A DNA stretch of 12,226 bases from Tieghemiomyces parasiticus (taxonomy: Eukaryota; Kickxellomycota; Dimargaritomycetes; Dimargaritales; Dimargaritaceae). The stretch spans positions 1-12,226 of the forward strand of contig JANBPT010001217.1 in NCBI GenBank assembly GCA_027575765.1. The letters are read 5' to 3'. The notes beneath the pieces were generated by a model. That model made no database searches. It was not told the DNA's origin and saw only the letters and a list, made by a program, of their open reading frames with translations. Below are positions 1-6,131 of this stretch, one piece after another. A program made the position numbers and the translations under genes. Every line of letters starts with the position of its first letter. Within the stretch, counting starts at the first letter, position 1.

Positions 1-1227
1 CGCGAACACCCAGAATTCGTAAACGGCCGGCGAACCGGTCATTCAATACGTGTACCTCGCCCGATGCCATCCGTCTCCCCTCTCCCTCCCCGACAGTAGC
101 AATTCGAGGCAGGGAAGGGGCGGACGGAAGCCAGCGAATACACAAACGACAGTAATACCAATACAGATATAGATGGGCGCCGCCACGATAATGAGACGGG
201 TGTTGGTCAGTAGCGTGGAAAATAGTGGCGTATTCAATCCAATATGGCGTATCGGGTTGAAGGTGGTGTTGGGCCTAAGATAAAGCGGGCAACTCGTAAG
301 CCGATCAATAGGTTTCGGCGGCAATGTTAAATTAGCGGGTAATGTTGAATTAAAACCACTGAGTCTCCAGGTATCCCACAGCAGAGGAAACACGCGCGAT
401 TGCCGCAGGAGTAAAGAATACGGTATCGACTCGGTTATCATAGTACTTACACCCATGGAAATGAACGGCGGAGAAAGATGAGGGGAGGAAAGGGTGGAGG
501 GCCACGACATAACTCGTCTAAAGCAGAGGTGAAGGGATGGGCGGGAACGAGAAGAGCGGTACGCCTGGCTAAATCGAGTAGTCCCCGAATTCGAGGTTGA
601 GGCCTTAATCCGCCACAAAGGGCCCACCTTTCGTCACTGGCAACGAGGGGTGACCGGCTCTCCAATTCCGTTTTCGTTATGCGTGTGTGCCTGATAAGAG
701 GGTTGCGTCGAGCGTATGTATATTTTACTTGGGATTTTTCTTTTTCCAGAATAGAGAACGATGGACTATACACGTAGTTTAGTTAAAATCTCTATGAAAA
801 ACCCCAGGTGATGAAAGGTGCTTCATGAATCTTAGTGCCAGTTTGAATATCTTAAATATGCGCACCAACTATATAAACCTTACGGTGGGGTCCTGCTAGT
901 CACCTATCAGAGTAGGTGCTTTAGTCGCTGGGTTGGAATCCGGTGGATTTCGAATACCAGAAGGCCCCAGCGGGTCTATGGTTGATACCAGGATGCATCA
1001 AGATACTATGCTCAGAGGCTGATACGGATAAGCGTGTCACAAAAGCAGATCTAGGTCGCAACGCCAGTGACGATGCCATCCTACTGGCCGCTGTCAGCCC
1101 CGAGTAAGTCCATAGGAAAACCGGCGGATCAATGTATCGGATAGCGATGCGTATCGTTGGCGACTTTTAATTTTATATTATTTTTGCGATGCAGTAGAGC
1201 AATCTCGAGTCCGTTTCCACCGTACCC

Positions 1228-1252
1228 TGTGTGTGTGTGTGTGTGTGTGTGT
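1228..1252. repeat. (TG)12 dinucleotide microsatellite
   Basis: An uninterrupted run of TG units with one extra T lies in non-coding DNA. It is a simple sequence repeat, likely to vary in length between isolates and able to adopt Z-DNA. No function is implied. Confidence 0.97.
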
Positions 1253-1647
1253 ATGGTTTTAAAAGGGTTAAACACTGGTGGGAAAAGGTTGCTGGGTTTA
1301 TGGGGCTTACTGGGGAAAGCAGAAAGCAGATACCAAAAGGTCGCAAATGCTAAACAGTTATCAATTAATACAATATGCAAGTGAGCGAACGGCGAGTGAC
1401 ACCAAGGGAGGGGGTTATAGGGGCTATACGGCCATAGTCTTTCAAGAACCATGTAGGCTATGACCTTTGGTTCGGCCTATGTGGTCAAATTCAGAGAACA
1501 TTGAGTACTAAGGATCTGAAGTTGTCGGATGGACTCTGGCGTCAGATCCCAACATAGAGCGGTATCTGTAAAGGTATATCGAGACCAACATAGTGTAACT
1601 ATCCGGCGAGGCCGCTCACGGTCCGAAGTAAATAGCTAGGAACGAGC

Positions 1648-1653
1648 TTTATT
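1648..1653 (-). terminator. Candidate polyadenylation signal for SYS1
   Basis: The plus strand reads TTTATT, so the minus strand carries a canonical AATAAA about 205 bases beyond the SYS1 stop codon. This is a plausible 3' untranslated length for a fungal gene. The hexamer is common by chance, so the assignment rests on position and orientation only. Confidence 0.4.
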
Positions 1654-1858
1654 ACTTCCATGGGCAGAAACTCTGGTTTTAAAAAAAAGAATAGGTGGGA
1701 TAAATAAGCTTTCTATAATCAGTAGAGGTTCTCGAAGGCCGAAACAGAAAAATACGGGTTATGCAGTAGATAATGGTACAAAGAGAAAAAATAACGCAGT
1801 TTGCGGAATGTTAGTTGGCCAAAGTTAGGCATGTCCGGAGAGCTTGCGAGCGAGGCGG

Positions 1859-2530
1859 TTAGTTTCGGGATGTCCGTAGGTTCAAAGTGGCCCGGTGGTC
1901 GTCACGCGCCGGGTGCAACTCCTCTCTATCGTCCAGTCCGTCGTCGCTCAAGTCATCCACCAGGTTTCGTCCACCATTATGGCTACTACCGACGGCGGCA
2001 GGCCCTGCGCTTATACCCCCCCTTCCGGCGGCGTCCCGCCCACTACCATTACCGAGATCACGGTCCGGCTCCCCACCAAACTGGATAGGCCGCATCTCAC
2101 GCTTCATACAGAACCACTCCCCGCCCATACTCATGACGGCGGCATCGAGGGCTAGGTTCAACCACCAAAAGAAATATCCTGGCAGCCGGTGGGAATAAAT
2201 ACTGACCATCACCAGGTGGATAAAGTAGAACGTCAGCGTGAAGTCAATGCACAGACGGACACGTTCCACAATGTAGCCCAGTAGGAGGACCCCCACCCCG
2301 GCCTGTACCAGCCAGATGACGGCCAGCGTCCACCCAAACACCGTATCGCCGCGAAGCGACTGGTAGTGCAGAATGTGGTCTAGCGAGCTGTCGACCCCCA
2401 GTAGAATTTGCGCCGCCGTCACGAGTAGTGCCACCGTCACGTAGGATATCGAATGGACCGCGGCGATCTGCGCAATGATCATGATGGGGTCCCAGCCCCC
2501 GGCCCGGAAGGAATTGCTGTACTTGGCCAT
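1859..2530 (-). CDS. SYS1: SYS1 family Golgi integral membrane protein
   Basis: This intronless frame encodes 223 residues and matches SYS1, the polytopic Golgi protein that recruits the Arf-like GTPase Arl3/ARFRP1 to late Golgi membranes for trafficking. Family hallmarks in order are a WDP motif at residues 13-15, four hydrophobic segments at about 17-44, 63-88, 96-112 and 117-137, the conserved VER-x-x-LC-x-DFTLT-x-x-x-IHL block at 88-106, WW-LNL at 122-126, and GEW-x-CMKREM-x-PI at 137-149. The ATG at 2530 is chosen because the WDP motif sits near the N terminus, as in known SYS1 proteins, and the region upstream is pyrimidine-rich leader. The core ends near residue 152. The remaining 71 residues are a Gly/Ser-rich then acidic tail (VDDLSDDGLDDREEL), which makes the protein longer than the roughly 156-residue human form. 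It lies in the same orientation as the tubulin gene, with a separate promoter. Confidence 0.93.
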   Translation of the reverse strand: MAKYSNSFRAGGWDPIMIIAQIAAVHSISYVTVALLVTAAQILLGVDSSLDHILHYQSLRGDTVFGWTLAVIWLVQAGVGVLLLGYIVERVRLCIDFTLTFYFIHLVMVSIYSHRLPGYFFWWLNLALDAAVMSMGGEWFCMKREMRPIQFGGEPDRDLGNGSGRDAAGRGGISAGPAAVGSSHNGGRNLVDDLSDDGLDDREELHPARDDHRATLNLRTSRN

Positions 2531-2680
2531 GGAGGCAGGAGGAGGGCCGAAAATGCAAGAGGGTTGGATAGGTGGCGGATAGGATGCGTTGGAAAGGAAA
2601 GATTAGAAGTACGGGCGATGCGGGAGGGAGTGTGCGGTTGGGGTGTGCGTGATGTGATGTTGAAAGCGCACGATGGTGGA
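2531..2680 (-). promoter_or_regulatory. Pyrimidine-rich leader/promoter of SYS1
   Basis: The plus strand is strongly purine-rich here (runs such as GGAGGCAGGAGGAGGG), so the SYS1 sense strand is CT-rich directly before its ATG. CT-rich leaders are common upstream of well-expressed fungal genes. The same bias appears before the other two genes in this window. Confidence 0.5.
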
Positions 2681-2775
2681 TGTCAGAGGGACGTAGCACG
2701 GTGATAACATCTGCGGAATGAGGAGGGGCCAGATGTGTGTAAATAATATTGGGGGTCGGGAGGGGGTGGGGGGTG

Positions 2776-2780
2776 ATTGG
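2776..2780 (-). promoter_or_regulatory. Candidate CCAAT box upstream of SYS1
   Basis: The minus strand reads CCAATCAC about 246 bases upstream of the SYS1 ATG. This matches the CCAAT-binding (HAP-type) complex motif in sequence, orientation and approximate distance. Chance occurrence of a pentamer is high, so confidence is modest. Confidence 0.3.
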
Positions 2781-2964
2781 ATCTAATGATGCCACCCAGA
2801 AGTCACGTCACGCATAAACTCTGTTGCTACCCCAGTCCACCTTACGCAGTTTACAGGCATTAAGGCCTACCTATCCGTAACTCTCTATAATTCCTATACC
2901 GCTCCGTCCGTAACTATTATACTGCTCCGATCAATCACATTTAACTCTTTGGCCTCCCCTGCAG

Positions 2965-3004
2965 AGACAACTGGCCAGGCCCTGAAGGACGTTGCTTACA
3001 AGAA
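2965..3004 (+). other. Orphan exon-like block with splice-type flanks
   Basis: A 40-base block follows a pyrimidine-rich tract ending in CTGCAG and precedes GTATGT (3005-3010), with a perfect TGCTAAC branch-type heptamer at 3019-3025. In one frame it reads TTGQALKDVAYKK, using codons such as CAG, GCC, CTG, AAG, GAC and TAC. A TTAAC branch-like site lies about 20 bases before the upstream AG. No flanking exon or start could be assigned with confidence. A downstream AG at 3042 would give a 38-base intron but places TGCTAAC close to the acceptor. It could be a real small exon, a gene relic or coincidence. Confidence 0.22.
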
Positions 3005-3209
3005 GTATGTATTATCAATGCTAACGTTAGATCGAATGGTAGGTATGAATCAAGCAGGGGGAAGGGGGGGGCGACAGAGCCGAGAGACCCGAGGCTGAAC
3101 GGTCCACAGCGGCAGAAAGGACCTTAGCGCTTAACCCTTGCCCCTCTGTGGACGAACAACGCCATGGTTTCGTGTCCTCCCTCTCCATTTCTCAAGGGTT
3201 TTTGTCCCT

Positions 3210-3219
3210 CCCCCCCCCC
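3210..3219. repeat. C10 homopolymer
   Basis: Ten consecutive C residues lie about 50 bases beyond the beta-tubulin stop codon, probably inside its transcribed 3' region, where the sense strand would carry G10. The exact length may be affected by sequencing slippage. Confidence 0.9.
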
Positions 3220-3267
3220 ACCCCGTTTGAAGACCTCCCCTTCACTCACACAAGATACGGTGAGGCT

Positions 3268-4617
3268 TTACTCTTCGTGCTCCATACCTTCGTGCTCGTA
3301 CTCACCCTCGTACATCTCCTCCTCCTCAGCGGTAGCATCCTGGTACTGCTGGTACTCGGACACGAGGTCGTTCATGTTGGACTCGGCCTCAGTGAACTCC
3401 ATCTCGTCCATGCCCTCGTCAGTGTACCAGTGCAAAAAGGCCTTGCGGCGGAACATAGACGAGAACTGCTCATTGATACGCTTGAAAAGCTCTTGGATGG
3501 CGGTGCTGTTGCCCACGAAAGTCGAGGACATGGCCAGACCAGCCGGCGGGATATCACACATGGCGGTCTTGACGTTGTTGGGGATCCACTCGACAAAGTA
3601 GGAGCTGTTCTTACTCTGCACCTGGACCATCTGGTCCTCCACCTCACGCTGGGAGATCTTGCCACGGTAGATGGCGGTGACGGCCAGGTAGCGACCGTGG
3701 CGCGGGTCGCAGGCGGCCATCATGTTGCGCGAATCAAACATCTGCTGGGTCAGCTCGGCCACGGTCAGGTTGCGGAAGGACGACGAGGCGGAGGCGCTGA
3801 GCGGCGCCGACCCAATCATGAAGAAGTGAAGACGCGGGAATGGCACCAGGTTGACGGCCATCTTGCGGAGGTCAGCGTTGAGCTGGCCGGGGAAGCGCAG
3901 ACAGGTGGTCACGCCGGACATGACGGTAGTCACCAGGTTGTTGAGGTGCGAGTAGGTCGGCGCACTAAGCTTGAGCGTGTTCTGGCAGATGTCATACAGG
4001 GCCTGGTTGTCGATACAGAAGGTCTGGTCCGAGTTCTCAACCAGCTGGTGCACCGAGAGGGTGGCGTTGTAGGGCTCGACGATGGTATCGGAGACCTTAG
4101 GGGACGGAAGCACCGAGAAGGTGGCCATCATGCGGTCCGGGTACTCCTCGCGGATCTTGCTCACCAGCAGGGTACCCAGGCCGGAACCGGTACCGCCGCC
4201 CAGGGAGTGGGTAATCTGGAAACCCTGCAGGCTGTCGCAGTTCTCCACCTCCTTGCGCACCACGTCCAGGACCTGGTCGACGAGCTCGGCGCCCTCGGTG
4301 TAGTGGCCCTTGGCCCAGTTGTTGCCGGCGCCGTTCTGGCCAAAGATGTAGTTGTCGGGGCGGAACAGCTTACCCAGCGGACCGGATTTGATGGCGTCCA
4401 TGGTGCCGCACTCCAGGTCGATCAGGACGGACCGGGGCACGTACTTGTTGTTGGAGGCCTCGTTGAAGTAGACGTCCAGGCGGGAGAGCTGGATGTCGTT
4501 GTCGCCGGCGTACTGACCGTCAGCGTTGAGACCGTGCTCTTTGGAGATGGTCTCCCAGAACATGGTACCAATCTGGTTACCGCACTGACCGGTCTGGAGG
4601 TGGACGATTTCACGCAT
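3268..4617 (-). CDS. TUB2: Beta-tubulin
   Basis: This intronless 449-residue protein is beta-tubulin, the GTP-hydrolysing subunit that pairs with alpha-tubulin in microtubules. The ATG at 4617 gives the invariant MREI N terminus, the tetrapeptide used for tubulin mRNA autoregulation in animals. QCGNQ at 11-15 and GGGTGSG at 140-146 form the nucleotide site. Other hallmarks are [12 protein letters not shown] at 101-112, [14 protein letters not shown] at 239-252, [13 protein letters not shown] at 299-311, [16 protein letters not shown] at 337-352 and [20 protein letters not shown] at 410-429, before an acidic tail rich in Glu, Tyr, Met and His. Length is normal for the family. Unusual residues are Cys70 where Pro is usual, Gln198 where Glu is nearly universal, Gln205 for Glu, Gln212 as in budding yeast, and an M-loop whose residues 274-280 are only Ser and Ala. 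Codons are strongly biased to C- or G-ending forms, consistent with high expression. Most fungal beta-tubulin genes carry several introns; this one has none. Confidence 0.98.
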   Translation of the reverse strand: MREIVHLQTGQCGNQIGTMFWETISKEHGLNADGQYAGDNDIQLSRLDVYFNEASNNKYVPRSVLIDLECGTMDAIKSGPLGKLFRPDNYIFGQNGAGNNWAKGHYTEGAELVDQVLDVVRKEVENCDSLQGFQITHSLGGGTGSGLGTLLVSKIREEYPDRMMATFSVLPSPKVSDTIVEPYNATLSVHQLVENSDQTFCIDNQALYDICQNTLKLSAPTYSHLNNLVTTVMSGVTTCLRFPGQLNADLRKMAVNLVPFPRLHFFMIGSAPLSASASSSFRNLTVAELTQQMFDSRNMMAACDPRHGRYLAVTAIYRGKISQREVEDQMVQVQSKNSSYFVEWIPNNVKTAMCDIPPAGLAMSSTFVGNSTAIQELFKRINEQFSSMFRRKAFLHWYTDEGMDEMEFTEAESNMNDLVSEYQQYQDATAEEEEMYEGEYEHEGMEHEE

Positions 4618-4800
4618 TGTGGCAAGAGATGACGGAAGTGGTAGGGGGATAGATGAGCGCAAGCGTAGAGGCGTAAAAGAGGGCAGATGAACTGGTGGAA
4701 AGTTTAGAAAAAACAGATGGTCAGGTCGAACAGAGGGAGGGATATGATATTGAAGTGTAGACGAAACGAACGAAACCGTCGATAGATGAGAAGTCAACCC
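4618..4800 (-). promoter_or_regulatory. Pyrimidine-rich leader/promoter of beta-tubulin
   Basis: The sense strand just upstream of the tubulin ATG is CT-rich; the plus strand shows purine stretches such as GAGGCGTAAAAGAGGG and CAGAGGGAGGG. The stretch is the likely 5' untranslated region and core promoter. The transcription start is not determined. Confidence 0.5.
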
Positions 4801-4801
4801 G

Positions 4802-4806
4802 ATTGG
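4802..4806 (-). promoter_or_regulatory. Candidate CCAAT box upstream of beta-tubulin
   Basis: The minus strand reads CCCAATCGG about 185 bases upstream of the tubulin ATG. Position and orientation suit a HAP-type CCAAT element. The motif is short, so this is a tentative call. Confidence 0.3.
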
Positions 4807-5936
4807 GAAACAAAGGCAAACGGGGTCCTAGCGAGGAAGCTTAAAAATTATGGCATGGTACACGCGGGCGGGAGATGGGAGCAGAAGCGGCGGGGCGAGG
4901 CACTAGACCCGTAGCGGACTTGTAATCAGTCCTGTGCTGCTCAGGCAGGCGATGCCCACGCATATATGGAACAGTGAGATGGGGTGGATGCGGTGGGAGC
5001 TTGGTCTCCCCCACGCCCCGCTCCAAGCGGGCAGAGTGGGGAGCGGGCGTGGGGGAGTTGGCGAGGAGGTGGAGGAGGGGGTGCCGTGATCTGCGTAGAG
5101 ATAGGCGAGAGGCAGGCGGGGGACACGGCGAATCCCCCTATATTCCCACTCCGGGATGCAAGTGTTTGTGTGTGTGCGAAGGGAAGGCGACGCGGGCCGC
5201 TGCTAAGGCTCAGGGCCACACAGGCCATTGCACAGGTGGAGCGACCCCGACTTTGTTGTGCGTGTGTGTGTTATTTTATTTTTCCTGCGAATCGGGCAGT
5301 GTGGGGCCGTCATAGGAGGTGTCCTTATACTGGACCGATGCGATACACTGCAACGTGACTTGTAGTGAGCCTTGCGAAGGGGAGGAGGGAGGGAGGGATC
5401 GGGCTCTGGTGGGACCTTCGCCACCAATAAGAACGGGCTGGCCTGGAGACCCACAACAACCGAACCCCCTAACCGCCCATTTTACCCTCCGCCCGGATCC
5501 AAGCCGATACAAGGCGCGACACAGGTAAGCCTTCCGCCTCGCGCTACGACCAATCCCCTTGCGCCACTAGAGCGCCGGCCAGCCAATATTGCAACTCCGC
5601 CAATTGGTATACGCCGCTATTTGGGTTCAGTCCTCCTCGCCACAGGTGCGCCTCGCGATCCGGGATATCGGGAAAGGGATGCCAGGAAGACGATATACCT
5701 GTAGCCAAGGGCCCCTTGTCTATATACTCATGGCCTTAGGGTGATATTGGCCTATAGTTTTGCAATGGGGACGAGGCGTCGTGTTTTAACTAGGGTACTA
5801 GTTGCCCCTACCGTCTTCAACTGCCTCCCTCCCCTCCACCACCTGTAGCGTGGTGTGCCTGCCCCCATTTCACACCCTGTGAATCATTGCTCCTGCTCCG
5901 ATTGTTACCAAACAAAGCCGTTCAACTCACTAGGCG

Positions 5937-5942
5937 TTTATT
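5937..5942 (-). terminator. Candidate polyadenylation signal for the RA-PH gene
   Basis: The plus strand reads TTTATT, giving a minus-strand AATAAA about 190 bases beyond the stop of the RA-PH gene. The distance closely matches the candidate signal of SYS1 in this window, which supports but does not prove the call. Confidence 0.42.
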
Positions 5943-6131
5943 GTATTAAATGGCTGCCGTACAAGGAGCAAGAGGAGGGCCATAGATGCCCCCCCCGTAC
6001 AAATATGGACCGCCACCCCCTCGCAAACTGAAGGGTGGTGCTCGATGGTGAACAAGCACCGTTAAAAATAGGTTACACAGATCGGTATTAAAAAAAAGTA
6101 TGGTGGGCGAAGACAGCTGCCCGGTGAAATA

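Larger units (their letters stand above)
1..1858. other. Gene-poor intergenic region left of SYS1
   Basis: No convincing gene is visible in this 1.9 kb. Open frames exist on both strands, the longest about 194 codons on the minus strand between 627 and 43. They are low in recognisable motifs, overlap one another and show no conserved family signature. The region contains a (TG)12 microsatellite near 1228, short A runs near 1681 and a minus-strand AATAAA that probably serves SYS1. The left edge could hold part of an untranslated region of a neighbour, but nothing supports that directly. Confidence 0.6.
2531..3267. other. Spacer between SYS1 promoter and beta-tubulin 3' end
   Basis: The left part is the SYS1 upstream region. 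The right part should hold the beta-tubulin 3' untranslated region, although no canonical AATAAA was found on the minus strand close to its stop. The spacer contains a C10 run at 3210-3219, a G7 run near 3066 and the plus-strand exon-like block described separately at 2965-3004. Frames reading through the tubulin gene on the opposite strand extend into this spacer but are regarded as artefacts. Confidence 0.6.
4618..6131. other. Intergenic region between beta-tubulin promoter and RA-PH gene 3' end
   Basis: No gene was recognised. The part near 4618-4970 is the tubulin upstream region, with a TATATG-like stretch around 4958-4970. The middle holds overlapping frames on both strands rich in Arg, Pro, Gly and Cys, typical of chance translation. 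The right part should be the 3' untranslated region of the RA-PH gene and contains its candidate AATAAA. A C-rich run lies near 5989-5996. A tRNA-like stem with a seven-base loop near 4916-4932 was examined and rejected. Confidence 0.6.

Noticed and set aside
1..13. Shared 11-mer CGAACACCCAG between the left edge and about 9528-9538
   Set aside because: Many 11-base matches are expected by chance in a 12 kb window. The flanks do not extend the similarity, so it is not a terminal repeat.
43..627. 194-codon minus-strand open frame with one hydrophobic stretch
   Set aside because: No conserved motif, scattered composition and overlapping open frames on the same strand. At this base composition frames of this size can arise by chance. 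Transcript data would be needed to revive it.
925..1104. About 60 codons open on the plus strand ending in a plausible-looking peptide (RNASDDAILLAAVSPE)
   Set aside because: No in-frame ATG, no supporting splice signals, and a length expected by chance given the low stop density.
1420..1485. Imperfect inverted repeat of CATAG/CTATG and GGCC-type strings
   Set aside because: Arms are short and interrupted, with no conserved structure or neighbouring gene to suggest an RNA element or transposon end.
3148..4632. 494-codon plus-strand open frame covering the whole beta-tubulin gene
   Set aside because: It is the antisense of beta-tubulin. Strong codon bias avoids codons whose complements are stops, which leaves the opposite strand open. 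The translation is a low-complexity Val/Leu/His/Gly-rich sequence with no family signature.
4895..4945. tRNA-like hairpin GGACT-TGTAATC-AGTCC
   Set aside because: The five-base stem and seven-base loop are there, but the loop lacks T at the position before the anticodon. No D-arm or TTCGA-type T-loop follows at the right distance on either strand.
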